NCBI GenBank assembly: GCA_034766995.1
Contig: CM068322.1
Location: 1,769,589 to 1,833,588, forward strand
Source: Acanthacorydalis orientalis
Lineage: Eukaryota > Arthropoda > Insecta > Megaloptera > Corydalidae
Direction of reading: 5' to 3'
Length of the DNA stretch: 64,000 nucleotides
Positions within the stretch are counted from its first letter, which is position 1, and every line of letters begins with the position of its first letter. Shown in pieces: positions 14,701-27,122 of the stretch. Made by a program: the position numbers and the translations under genes. The notes beneath the pieces are model-generated. The model was not told where the DNA came from. It worked only from the letters and a program-made list of their open reading frames with translations, and ran no database searches.

Positions 14701-15060
14701 ATGATCCAGCAACAATTCGGCGAGAAAGTTAAAATAGTAAAACAGGCCGTCCTTACTCTACTACCCTATCCCCACCAATGTCGTGCGCCGAATAGCTGCG
14801 CTGTCGACATCCGTTTCACTTTGATTTCTATGAGGTGGACTCGCACTACAATATTTGAATTATATCCAGGTTTTTTGAAACTTTTCCTGGATTTGAGCAC
14901 GAGCTGCGCGATTATCTATCGAGCCACATGCATATTATCCAAAATCATACGCCGAAATAGGCTGTTGTCGGGGCGATCATCGCCCCTAGGAACGGTCTGA
15001 TTTGCATTAAAATCTTCTTGATTTCTCATGGGCCGATCAGAAACACCGCAAATTCGTGCA
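14701..15060 (-). pseudogene. GC-richer segment, possible Tc1-like transposase remnant
   Basis: This stretch is clearly less AT-rich than its surroundings. On the minus strand it reads open from about 15058 to 14903 (RICGVSDRPMRNQED, VPRGDDRPDN, LFRRMILDNMHVAR). After a stop it continues in another frame with RAARAQIQEKFQKTW, then VVRVHLIEIKVKRMSTA. The order (GVS motif, then arginine-rich linker, then a second helix) is reminiscent of the N-terminal HTH part of some Tc1-like transposases. I see no catalytic blocks and no terminal repeats, so this is a weak suggestion. The plus-strand frame over the same bases looks like a shadow. Confidence 0.25.
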
Positions 15061-15439
15061 AAAAAAAAATTCGTGCACTACAATACTCTAACAAGTTTCA
15101 CTTCAAAAATATATTACCTACTGAAAAAGAACAAATAACTAACTCAATAAACCTTCTGTCAATGAGGCAAAAATTATTTTAGCTATTTTTTTAAAAAAAA
15201 AACAGATCTTTAGAGAGGATGAATTCTTCGAAGAAAATAAAGATACCTGTTTTCATTCGAGAATATATTTCTAGTTAAGAAATGACTCAAATGTTTGAAA
15301 AACAGCGTAATAAATTGGAAACAGGTACGATGAATATGGTAACGGCAAGAAGTTTCCTATCTATATGTGCTGATTCTGTTTCTGAACTATCATTTGTGAG
15401 ATATGCGTACTATACCTATTACCATATTGAATGCTATCG

Positions 15440-15442
<3 letters not shown>

Positions 15443-15486
<44 letters not shown>
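15443..15486. repeat. (TA)n microsatellite
   Basis: About 22 TA units. Confidence 0.9.
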
Positions 15487-15489
<3 letters not shown>

Positions 15490-15739
15490 CGCAAGCTGTT
15501 GGATTCATAATTTGCCATGCACGGATTCAGGTTTTTAGGAATATTTGTCTGAATTTACTATTTTGTCCAGTTTCGAGACTTAATAATTAATAATAACCGT
15601 TATAAACAGTAAAATGATCTAAACATTTTTTTTGAATGGAGATTTGGTTTTGATACATGTTTCGGCGCTTCATAGATATTTAGTCTCATGAGGAACTCAA
15701 TTGTTCAAATTTATTCTTACTAATCAACGTACATACTTA

Positions 15740-16050
15740 CGTGCGATTGTAAGAATATGTATGTATGTATGTACAATGTGTGTATGCATGTACAAGGTGT
15801 GTGCCTGTGTACGTACGTGTATGGTATGTGTTTACTATGTGTCGCGTGTCTACATGCGCCTGCTCTTTACGTACGCGCGTCTCTGCGTGCGAGCGTGTTT
15901 CTGCGTGCGAACGTGTCTCTCTGAATACGCGTATCTCTCTGCCTGGGCGCGTGTCTTTGTGTATCTCTCTCTATTTGTGCTGTGTGAGTTTTTATATGAT
16001 GTGTATGCATGCATGTGTGTATATGCATGTATGCAAGCAAGCAAACATGT
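15740..16050. repeat. degenerate purine-pyrimidine alternating repeat region
   Basis: Runs of TATG, TGTG, GCGTGCGAG and ACGTACGT-like steps make about 300 bp of mostly alternating purine and pyrimidine, with a GC-richer core (15845-15955). Both strands are free of stops in several frames for this reason, which explains the long but meaningless open frames over it. A short unit of the type GCGTGCGA(G/A)CGTGT is repeated twice in the core. Confidence 0.7.
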
Positions 16051-18433
16051 TTGAACATAACGTTGACTATTAGTGTAAAATATTTAATAACAAACTTTCA
16101 GTGGTTTCACAAAAGCATGATTCAATCGATAATAAAATTTAAGGAAAATCCTATCCAAAGAACACTATTCAGCACTATGACAGATAAAACTTACTTATGA
16201 TAATATTATTCATTATTTATTTGATAATTATCAAAATATGCTTAAAATAAAACAATAATTATAGCCTTAATAATTCTTTAAAGCCATTTGGATGGCATTG
16301 AATATATTTAAGGTATATATTATTTTCAATTTTAGGTGTTATGTTCGACACAACTTAGAAACAAATATTATTAATAATAAACAGGACATTTGATAAAAAA
16401 AACTCATTAAAATTTGTTTACGGAATACAAAAAAAAATTATAAACAAAAGTTGTTTATCAAGTTTAAAAAGTGTTGACTTAAGTATGAAGCACTAAACAT
16501 CATGGCAAAAAAAATTGTAAAACGCATAGGGATTTCTTTTATCAAACTGCAATTTGAGATGAACATGTTTTCAAATATTAAAATAAGATAAAGCAAAATA
16601 CCAAAATCAGACTAAAATAATTTATAATGGTGGTTCGTGTAAATACTAAAAGTACCGTACACACTTTACACGAATAATGAATCGTAATCATGATTCACAT
16701 TTCACCAACACGCAGTTTCACGATTGCAAAATAATTCTACCTTGCTTTACTGTGAAAGTGTTCACATAGCAAGTTTTAGTTGTAGAATGATTCAACAGTA
16801 ACGGAAGGATGCACTGTATTGTTTTTGAGAAGAACAAGTGAGGATGCCTGGCTTTCATTTTATTAATTTGGAATTATAATTAAATCTGAAGCAATTAATA
16901 TTAGTATATAAAAGTTAGTTGCAATATCATTAATTTGCTGAAATTCGCAAAAAAATCAAAATAAACTACACAATTGAAAATAAACATAGAAATATGTTCT
17001 TACGTAGCACAAGATTCACAACTGAATATATGAAATATATTTCTTATTTTCACGAACCGATCGTGTTATGTCATGAATGCTGTCGACACAATCGTACTCC
17101 ACGATTGGTCTATTTATTGAATTAATTATCCACGAAATCGTATTCCACAAGGGTACGCCACTGCTCATGTAAAATCCTTTACACAAAGAATTATATAAAT
17201 ATATAGCATTGAAGAAATTTGTATAATGGCATTAGTCTTTCAAGTACATAAACAATTTATATTTTTATGCGCACGCGCGACATTATTACGCTTTGATAAT
17301 AAAAGTAGAACTTGAAGGTGCGTACAGATCTAATTCATAAATTTACAAATTATTTAGAAACATTTATTAAGTAAAAAAAAATAAGGTCAAAAAAGTTTCA
17401 AGCAGCTTGTAAACTATTTATGTAAGATTGTTCTTCCCTAATTTTTTACTTGATCAAAATGAAACACACGGACTTAAAAAAAACGGAGGTGTTTATATTA
17501 CAAACAACGAGAACACATTGTTTGGTACCTTTGTCGCCTATTTAGAGCAGTGCTTCCAAAAAGACGAATATACACCGCTAGAAGTACACAATAAGGTTGT
17601 TACTGAGGTAAATGGACGATTTTTTGATTTGACTTTGTTATGTTTTTATTCACGGAAAACAGTTTATGAAAATTTAAAATACGACAATGGTGTATTGTGT
17701 ATACATACATAACAGAATACTACATATAAAGAAAATTATACAAATATATATAGATATATGACAATTAAGTAGCTCCAATTTTCTTTAAATCCGATGTTTA
17801 TTCGAAAAAGAGAAAATACCGTTCATTTCTTTTCGTTTGAAAACAGAAAATTTACGTTTTTATCGGAAAAATAGTGAAACTATGACATGGCTTAAAGTAA
17901 ATAATATTTAACTTTTTTAACTCCAAAGAGGTATATAGGTAAGTTTAAACTCTAAAATAAGGAACATGATTATTTAAGAAATACTGATTTCGACATTTTC
18001 AATATCGAAAGCAACTCACACTATTCATTAATGTGTTCTGAGATACGAATTTGATCTGTATGCATTTTAATATTTTTTATAATTTTAACGACGATTAACA
18101 TAGATAAACTGAGTAACAAAAACGATGTAAACATGAATATATTAATAAGAGCCGAGCAAACGAAAAAATTAGACATCGTTATGAATGTTATAACAAAGAA
18201 ATGTTTTTAGGATACTACATTTCACACAAGCTAGAATTGAATAATAATTAGTACTGTTATCAAAGTTGAACATGTCTTCACAGTAATACATACTTTTATA
18301 GTTGTTTTTGCAACGGGAAATATATGAAAATATGCTTTAAAAATATGTCACAAATGTTTTACTTTATTTTTTTAAAAACACTTTTTGCATTAAACTTTAT
18401 AATCTACTTTTATTATTTACATTCGTCCTTTAT

Positions 18434-18507
<74 letters not shown>

Positions 18508-18996
18508 GCATGCACATAGTTATAAAGTATTACAATAATATTGGGTTAATTGTAAAAAACAATAGTAAATATGAAAGCGGTTCACAAAAAAAATATCCGA
18601 ATATTGAACTGAACACTGTTTGTAAAAATAGATTCTTAAAGATTGTTGATAATGAGTTAGTATATTTCGTGACAATTAACTTTTGTGATAATCAGAAACA
18701 TAACGCTATAAAAAAGGCTTATGACCTTTGTTGAATGATATTCGCAGAATATGTTATACATCTATATAAGTAACTTTAATATATTCTACATATGGAGTTC
18801 TTTTCCATTGCTTACACTAAAATGGTCTCTAAGTAATAATAAATAGTGTCTGATAAAATTTTAATTTACAAAAGATTCAAGTGATATAATTACGTAAACA
18901 AAAACCACATAATTTTATGATAAATCCTACTTGTCTGGCAAAGCAAATTGTATTTGGTATAGGTTATAAACAACATACACATACATACACACACAC

Positions 18997-19063
<67 letters not shown>

Positions 19064-19511
19064 TTAAATTATAAAAAAATAATATATACTGACAATAAAT
19101 GTAAATATATAAAAAAACGAATGATTAAGAACACTTCCGCCATAACTCTACAAATTACGACTCTTATTATATTAAAATTCAATGAGAAATTATCGCGAAT
19201 GTTTAATTAGTAAAGGACGATAATATAGGTATATTAAATTTCATTGCTATTCGATTCACACACATGTATTAATAAAACTTGATAATTTATAAATAAAAAG
19301 TGTTTACGTATATTTAAAAGGGAGTTTTTGTTAAAACTGCCCATTAATTAATATTATAATTACGGCATCAATACCGAAATAAATGTTTGAATATCATATA
19401 TTTTACTGAAATATTTTATATACTTGTATTTTTCAGTCCATAAAAGAAAATACCATGCTCTTACATAACTAATAAAGTTTGTTTTTTTTAATACTGCGAG
19501 TGTATGTTTGC

Positions 19512-19581
<70 letters not shown>

Positions 19582-20606
19582 TATTTACTTATTATATGCA
19601 TATAAGTGCAAATAGAATGTATACAAAAATAATTCAATTAGTACTTCATGTGAAACCTAAAGAAAATGATACTAACTTAAAATTATTTTATATGCACGAA
19701 CATAGTTAATCATATTTTTCACATGTTTACTTATATAGATATATAAATGATTTCCTGTAATAAAATAATTCGCCTAAAATCGATCGTTTAAGTCATGCTG
19801 ATATAAATAATTGTAATCTTTTCTACTAAAGAAAAAATATAAAATAACTAATAAATACGTTGTTAAAACGGAACGATTGTAAAATTTTTGAGGGCGTAAG
19901 ACTTAATATCAGCTGACAACATTTGACAGATCATTTAGGTGAATCACATTCATGTTCAATCAGTACGTCATTTATATGAAAATTCCGAACAGCAGTTATG
20001 ATTTTCCAGTTTATAACGTTAATAAATTGATTTATCTGGAATTTAATGAGCAACAACTATATCATAAGCCTAACCTACCTTCACTGCAGAACAAAGACAC
20101 TGTACAGCAATAATTGCACTCTAAATACTATGACTATATGCACACACAATGAAAATATGGAAGTAAACTTTCTTAGTCAAATTAAAAATATTAACTCACT
20201 GACCTAAAACACAATGAATGGAAAATAGCATAAAGAATAAAACCAAAAACCGACGATGTCAGTCACTGACTGATAGCTTAGTAGCGCAACTCGTCCGCCC
20301 TTTATGCGACGCAAATGACAATTATGTAGAAAGCCACATCACAAGTTTTTTTTTATATTGTCTGATATTTTGAGTGATAATTGAATAAAGAGAAATTTGA
20401 CATTAGAAAAAAACAGTACACTGGATATTTTATGTGTATTTTTATACAAGGTTTTACATGAAATTAAGTAAAACATTCGAACTATATTTTGTGTGGTAGA
20501 ATGTATTAAAATACGCGCGCTGTTTAAAAACAAATGTGTGTTATTCATTTGTCTGCAATTTAATTTTGCAAATATTATTTTATACTAAAATAAAATATCT
20601 TTTTTA
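16051..20606. other. intergenic upstream of EFHB, no gene supported
   Basis: AT-rich DNA with several (CA)n(TA)n tracts (18436-18505, 18976-19062, 19518-19577) and one unexplained open frame at 17413-17712. A segment at 17120-17153 ends GGGTACGCCACTG, resembling the right end of a hAT element, but I could not find its partner. The promoter of EFHB should lie in the last few hundred bases, but I see no convincing TATA box, initiator or RFX X-box. Confidence 0.4.
17413..17712 (+). other. unexplained open frame without ATG
   Basis: The frame is open for about 99 codons and ends at TAA 17710-17712. It lacks an in-frame ATG. Its first codons (ACT ATT TAT GTA AGA TTG) follow a stop, and an AG at 17425-17426 could be a splice acceptor. 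The translation includes THGLKKNGGVYITNNENT and EVHNKVVTEVNGRFFDL. Composition looks more protein-like than the repeat-driven frames nearby. I do not recognise it. It may be an isolated exon, a relic of a retrocopy or chance. Confidence 0.2.
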
Positions 20607-21867
20607 ATGGCAGGAAATTTTGAAAAATTTAAAGACACAAATCCCAAAATAATCGCTGTAACTATGTATACTTTTAATTTTAATATAATTTTTAAAATAC
20701 TGTTAAAGTACATTATGAATTATAAATTATAATTTATTACATTTTTTTATCTAAAATAATTATGTGTGAGAAATAATATATTTTGAAGGCAGGAAAACCG
20801 TCCGGTGATCCACATGCAAGATTATGTAAATGTTTACAAAGTTATACCATAGATGATAAATTAGAAGCAGTACAACATGAAGCGGGTGTTTATAGTAAAA
20901 AGAAAAAGTTTACTTATAAATTGCCATTGCTTGAAAATATCAGAAATCCAGGAGTTTATACAAAAGTATAATTATTAGTTTTTTTTAACAATATTTTATT
21001 AAAATGATTTTTTGTAAAAAGGTTGGAGATTTGATAAATCCTGTAGAAAAAAGTAAATTTGAACATTTAATTGATGAGCTAAGGGAAACATCATATAATT
21101 CATTTTGGTATTATCCCGTTGGGAAGTCACGGGATCCTCGATCAGGATTACCTATGGGAATGAATCCAAAAGAATATACATTTGGGAAAAAATCTAAAAT
21201 TGGTAACTTGTTTTAAAAGCATGGGTAGACAAAGTTGTTAAAAGCATATTGTTTATAGAAACTTCAGTTCAAGAACTTGTCAATCCCCAAATAACTTATT
21301 CAGAAGTATTTGATAAATCAGAAATTGGACATGATCTCTACAAACGTTCACATAATGACTATAATCCTTCCGAACAAATTAATAGAAAGTAATAATTTTT
21401 ATTTTAATTGTTGATTAAAATTTAAACTTATGTTTACAGAATAAAAATTAGTTCTTAATAAAAATGGTTATGTAATACAGAAAGACATTAGCTGTGTTAA
21501 TCCAAAACTATCTTTCATACATTTCAACATTTATTTTTGATTGTAAACTTAACATGTTCACAGACACTTTATTAGATTGAAGTTGTGCATAGAATCTCAA
21601 AAGTGTTTCACAAAACTAAATATTTCAAAGCCTGTAGATATTTTTTATAACAGTTGTTAAATGATTTAAGTATAAAAAAATAATTTAGCATAAGACGGCT
21701 ACAACCGACTTGTTCCCCAAATGACTCTGGGTTGTTGACGGCTGTAGCCGTCTTGTCCACGAATGTGTTAAAAATTTAAAATAATTGTTTTTATTTTTGT
21801 GCATAAAAATGATTATGAATTTGTAATAAAATGAATGTTTGGTATAATGATAAGCCAGAAAGGCAAG

Positions 21868-21922
<55 letters not shown>

Positions 21923-23378
21923 TTTTGCATCATTTTGGTTTATTTTTATCTATTTTAGATATGAAAAACCAGCTTTTAATAGTGATTTCTGTTATGGTAA
22001 AAAAAGTTTTTTTGACAAACAAGGAAGATTTGTTCGAAATTGTTTAAAATGGTTTGACAATACACCAGAAACAATTGTAAATTCTATTCAAGTAGACGAT
22101 ATAGAAAAATATCATCATCGGCTGGGCCAGTATCGAACTCCGTAATGATGTGATATTGTATAAAAATAATAATAAATCTTATATTATTATTCTTGTAGAA
22201 ATCAAATATTAAATTTTGTTCCACATGGTCATACTTTTGGAAAATATTTTAAACGTGACTTGTATGGTTTAGGAGAACTTTTACGAGACTGTAAACCCAA
22301 CTTGTTCAAAAAACAGTTACATCTTTGGATGGCAAATGTTAATAAGTTACGAAACATTTTAAAAGCTAGACATGATCCTGTATTTGATTTTAATGAATTC
22401 TATAATGTTCTTAAATATAAAGATGAGGTAATAGATTTTTTTTATTTTAAAAAATGTTTTTAAATTAAATTTTTGTATGATAAGAATGGTTCAAAATGGT
22501 TATTAAAAGATGAAGTATACAAATCCTGCAAAATATTTAATGTTTCATTTAGCTTATGTACAATTGAACCTCTTATGGAATATTTAGGTGTAATGAAAGA
22601 TGGATATATTAATTACGAAACATTTGTAAATATGATTAATTCACAAAAAGTATTTCCAAACTTACCGAAATTAGAAGGTAATAAAGTTATTATTATACAT
22701 ATATATAGACATCTATTTTATTTAAAATTTTTTATAGATGTGCCAACTGAAAATCAGTATTATAAAAGTAGTTATTATTCTGCAATTAATGAAGACTATA
22801 AGGAAGTCAACAATAGCGGTAAATAAAAATATATATTATTTACTTTTTTAAATTACAATAAAATATTTTTTTAGTTCTTCCTGTTGCTGGTACTAGAAGT
22901 ATTCGTAGTGATTTACCTCATCCTGTTGTGAGATATCCATTATGTTGCGCAGCTGATAAAGAAAATCTTGGTGATGAAAGCACTGCATTAACTTGTGTGA
23001 ATCCATCAATCTGTACAATATATAGATTAAGTCATAGAGATTTTTATAAGGTATTTTTTTATTTGGTTATTGAAATAACTTCAAATAATGAAGATATATT
23101 TAAAATTAATCATTATTTACTATTTAAAATTATAAGTATATCTTTATTATAATTATTATTAGAGTAAATGGTAATGATTGTATCAAATAATTAACAAATT
23201 AGATTATTATTTTTTTAATACACTCTATAAAATACTTATGGCACCAGTATAAAATTTTAAAATTGATATAGTCTCCATATTATATACAAGTCATGAATAA
23301 GTTCTGTATTGTTATGTTTAGCGATATCCACAAATTACAGTATTTACTAGCTATGATATTTAATTTGATATTATGTAC

Positions 23379-23445
<67 letters not shown>

Positions 23446-24086
23446 TACATATACACATATCCTTGTTGAATTTATAACATATCTCAGACTATATACAATA
23501 TATTTACAGAACAAAGTACAGTATAACTGCTAGTCAATGTTTAAAAAACACAATAAAATTTTTAGATGTTTGTATAGAAATATATAATTGTACATAAGTA
23601 AACATACTCAAAATTGTTCTTATAGATTCTGAAATATAATTTTTAATAAATAAAATATTTAATATTTAAGTAATGTTACTTGTATATAAATTCTCTACAT
23701 CTGTTGGAAAACAAAACAAAAAATGAAGTAGAAATTACCTAATTTAATTATGAAAACATTAATATATGAAATATAAAAAAAGCTATTACTATTATATACA
23801 AAATATTATGATATTGTTTAATGTGTTATAATTGAATACAGTATTGAAAAAAATTTATACACATTATCAATTCTTTTTTGTATAAAAGATGAAGAATATA
23901 ATATCATAAAAAATGTGAAACCACAACTCACCAGAATAATAAAAAAATTGGGTTTTAATTATTGTATCATATTTTACTTGTAAAGGCAGTTTTTTTATGC
24001 ATACATCAGTTCTTTATGTCTATAAGTTTCTAGAAAAATTCTTAGTTATACATATATATATATGTGTGTGTGTGTGTGTATATACA

Positions 24087-24170
<84 letters not shown>

Positions 24171-25938
24171 AATTCATACATACATACATATATAAATATA
24201 TACATACACTTAGTGAACTTCTCACTTAATAATATTTTTGATATAAGATTAAATCATTTTCATAAATGAATTTTTTCTTGCCTACAAACTACAAAAATTT
24301 CTCCTACAAATGACATAACTATTCTCAAAGCATTGAGGTACAGAAAAATTTTATATCTTAGCACTCAGGATAATGGAATCAGTATTAAAGGAAGTAAAAT
24401 TAATCAAAAATGTTCAGTTATCATTAACTGAATATTTTTGATCAGAAACATCTTTGTGGCTTGTGTGGTAAGAAAAAATTCTTTTTTGAAAGTGAATTTA
24501 GCAATGTGAGAACTATATTGTAAAGATTAAATCACTTTATGATGGACTTGACATAATAAAATAAATTTCACTTTATGATTAAAGCAAGTATTTTATGATA
24601 TGATTACAATTATGTTAACAGAAATTAAATCATATTAAATTCAATGAATTCATAGAATTAAAATATCATTAGACTAGGGAAGAAAACTCAGTAAAGGGAA
24701 AAATTTAAATTCTGAAGTATTAAGATCAATTAGCAAAATACATACAATGAATTATAGGGTTTACATTGTGATTTATTCACAATGGAGTTCTGGAAATTGA
24801 ATAAGTTCATTGATTACATACATATAATCAGAAGCATATCTAGAGTTATACATTTAGTTTTACACCAATTACCTGATATATTTTAAGAATAAATCTTTTT
24901 ATTGCTAATGTAAACATTTCAGTAGGTATACATAAGGAAACTGATATTGATTCATGTAAATCTATCAAAGTATGTTTAAAATGTATTCTTATAAATGTAA
25001 AACATTTTCTAAAATGTATTAACACTTGATCTATTTGAATAACTTCATATATAAATTAAAGTTAGATAGTTCTGTAAAAAATTATGCCTAGATAATTTGA
25101 GACTGATATCATTACGTTTGTTACATCACTCAGATGTTTCTCCATTTTTTTGCTGTCTGGAAATTAAGCAAATATAAGATAATCTTTTAAAAAAAATTGC
25201 ATACTAATGAAGAAACAATTTGCATAATTCAGTGCTTATTCTGTGAAATATTTTTTTTCATGAGTTTATTTAAATCTAACATACTTCAATCAAATAATAT
25301 GACAAATACAAGTATCATTTTAGAGGTGGTTCATTTCTTTTCACCAATGTGTTACGATTCTTTTAAGTTTTAAAATTATGGTGGAAATGGGTTACATTTT
25401 ATTTTTCAAAACTATAGCAAGAAAATAAATTCGAGAAACGAATTTAATTTTCTTTTAACATAATCGGTTATTTTTTTTAAATAAATAGTATTCTTTTATT
25501 AATAATACAAAATTACAAACAAATGAATTGGAATATAAGATATATTTTTATAATTAAAAATAATTTCAATTAATCTGGCCTTCATTAAGGCCAATCAAAT
25601 GTAGCTGATAGTTTTTGTATATATATATATATATATTATATGTTTTTTTCTAAGAAAACGTTTCTATTTATTACGTTAAGTTTAGGATTCATTTTTCGAA
25701 TGATATTTTTAGAAACATGTTGCAATTTTCTAAGTTTTATTAAGGCAGAACTGCAGTCAATTATATGTTTTCTTTTTAGCCAAGATCAAAAGAAGAAATA
25801 AGAAATATTTTTAAAACAGTTGGAGTTACATTAACAGATTCTGAATTTGACAATGTTTGGAATATAGCAAGTGAAAAAGAACCAAATAAATTAGTTTGTA
25901 TTGAGACATTTAAAAATGCAATCAATAATAAAAAATGA
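20607..25938 (+). CDS. EFHB: EF-hand domain family member B (EFHB / CFAP21), ten exons
   Basis: Exons: 20607-20657, 20789-20965, 21022-21202, 21259-21388, 21959-22141, 22199-22427, 22485-22677, 22738-22818, 22875-23050, 25780-25938. All introns are GT..AG, the phases agree and the sum is 1560 nt, or 519 residues. I chose the ATG at 20607 because it is in frame through the first intron and leads into IIA/AGKPSGD. EFHB-family blocks appear in order: [60 protein letters not shown], then an EF-hand region. In vertebrates and algae this protein is a microtubule inner protein of axonemal doublets, so here it probably serves sperm flagella and sensory cilia. The first EF-hand loop ([12 protein letters not shown]) is complete and split by an intron. 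The second ([12 protein letters not shown]) lacks the acidic residues at loop positions 1, 3 and 12. Most introns are 56-131 bp; one is 570 bp and the last 2.7 kb. Human EFHB is longer at the N-terminus. Confidence 0.9.
21690..21771. repeat. palindromic segment ending in TTAA inside EFHB intron 4
   Basis: The arms AAGACGGCTACA (21692-21703) and TGTAGCCGTCTT (21743-21754) are perfect inverted repeats. The right part continues to GAATGTGTTAA (21761-21771). In reverse it reads TTAACACATTCGTGG, close to the left end of the piggyBac-type element at 54192 (TTAACACATTAACGCC). This may be a small piggyBac-type MITE or one end of one. The left boundary is not resolved. Confidence 0.4.
21871..21920. 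repeat. (TA)n microsatellite in EFHB intron 4
   Basis: About 25 TA units, 38 bp before the acceptor of exon 5 (21957-21958), which is close for such an unstable tract. Confidence 0.9.
23051..25779. other. last intron of EFHB
   Basis: A 2.7-kb intron between a GT at 23051 and an AG at 25778-25779. It holds (TA)n tracts (23394-23439 and 24097-24153) with adjoining GT and CA runs, and a foldback-MITE copy near 24290-24525. It is much larger than the gene's other introns; the repeats account for only part of the excess. No nested gene is seen. Confidence 0.7.
24290..24525. repeat. foldback MITE family, copy 1 (partial)
   Basis: Contains the family's conserved right arm. CACTCAGGATAATGG lies near the centre and GAATATTTTTGATCAG near 24430. 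The terminal box GAAAGTGAATTTAGC (24491-24505) is followed by GAACTATATTGT. The same blocks recur at 29890-30145, 30220-30650 and 43790-43965 and, more diverged, at 52015-52330. Confidence 0.6.
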
Positions 25939-25940
25939 AA

Positions 25941-25946
25941 TTTATT
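25941..25946 (-). terminator. candidate poly(A) signal of CWC22
   Basis: AATAAA on the minus strand, 62 bp past the CWC22 stop and only 3 bp beyond the EFHB stop on the other strand. Using it would place the CWC22 3' end inside the last coding exon of EFHB. Confidence 0.5.
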
Positions 25947-25982
25947 AAAAAAAAATATGAATCTGTACAACTTATTTACTAC

Positions 25983-25988
25983 AATAAA
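25983..25988 (+). terminator. candidate poly(A) signal of EFHB
   Basis: AATAAA 45 bp after the EFHB stop codon. Cleavage 10-30 bp downstream would fall at or beyond the CWC22 stop codon on the opposite strand. Confidence 0.55.
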
Positions 25989-26007
25989 GAAATATATCGA
26001 TCATACG

Positions 26008-26587
26008 TTATTTTTTATTCTTTATTTTTTTTTTAGTACTATGTTTTGAGTCACTTGATTTTTTTTGTTTGTGTTTTGAATCATCTGTATGTTTTATGTT
26101 ATTTTTACTCTTCTCTCTTGATATTAATTTTGTTTTAGATTTTTTATTTTTTTTCTTGGATTTTTCATCAGATGATGAAGAACTGGTAGTTTCTATAAAA
26201 ATAAAAAAATATATTGAAAATACCGTTATTATTTATAAAAATAATATTCATGAACGATATTTACTTGAAGATGAGCTAGAAGATGAATCTGAAGAACTAC
26301 TGTCACTACTATCACTATCACTTGAACTGGAACTTGACTCACTAGAACTTGATTTCGATGGCTGCTCAGTGGGCATTTTTATAGAAGTTTTCATGTGCTC
26401 ACGTAATTCATCTGTTAATCCTCCAAGACCAATAGAAGTGAAAAAGTTAATAGCAAATCGTGTGTTCTTTGGGTCATCTCTAGGGAATAGACCGCTAAAT
26501 GCACTTTGTAGAGTACTAAAAATATTAGACTTAATGTAATTTTTATACATTAATGGACAGTAAATTTATATTTATATATATATATAT

Positions 26588-26636
<49 letters not shown>

Positions 26637-27085
26637 CACACACAACAAAATATAGCATTGAAATTAAATAAAAAAAACGTTTTTAGCTATCAACATATAT
26701 ACAATAAACTAAATTTTAATCAAAGAAATAATTATACAATTAAATGAAACTTCATTAAAAAAATGCTTCTGTTTAAAATTTATAATATGAAATTGTTTCA
26801 TTATTGATCATAATTATAATATACATATATATATACAAGGGGGCTTCGCCCCCTTTTCACTGCGCTCACCAACCCCTGGGTTCGCTGTGCTCGCCCACTT
26901 ATCAATTATAAGTCTCTACATGTAACTGAATCAAACAATAAACATTTATCTCTATAATCATCACAAACAGATTGTAATGCTGCTGTTTTGTATATGAGAT
27001 AAACATATTTGAGTATTATGAAACCTCGATGTCATAAATAAATAAGTTAATGTCATTGAAAATTTTTTGTGGACAATTTTGATTT

Positions 27086-27122
<37 letters not shown>

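Noticed and set aside
17120..17153. hAT element right end (GGGTACGCCACTG)
   Set aside because: I found no matching left end and no 8-bp duplication, so it is mentioned only as a resemblance.
18324..18734. 136-codon open frame around a TA tract
   Set aside because: Half of it is repeat-driven and the remainder (18540-18734) has no recognisable motif.
22428..22484. EFHB exon 7 starting at TAT GAT AAG (22476) with YDKNG
   Set aside because: There is no AG at that position. The AAG at 22482-22484 gives a correct acceptor and restores a 12-residue EF-hand loop ([12 protein letters not shown]).
23389..24200. CRISPR-like array
   Set aside because: The repeats are simple TA, CA and CATA microsatellites without unique spacers, in a eukaryotic intron.
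26069..26539. 156-codon plus-strand open frame
   Set aside because: It is antisense to the Ser-rich and Lys-rich tail exons of CWC22. The minus-strand reading joins into a conserved protein with correct splice phases.
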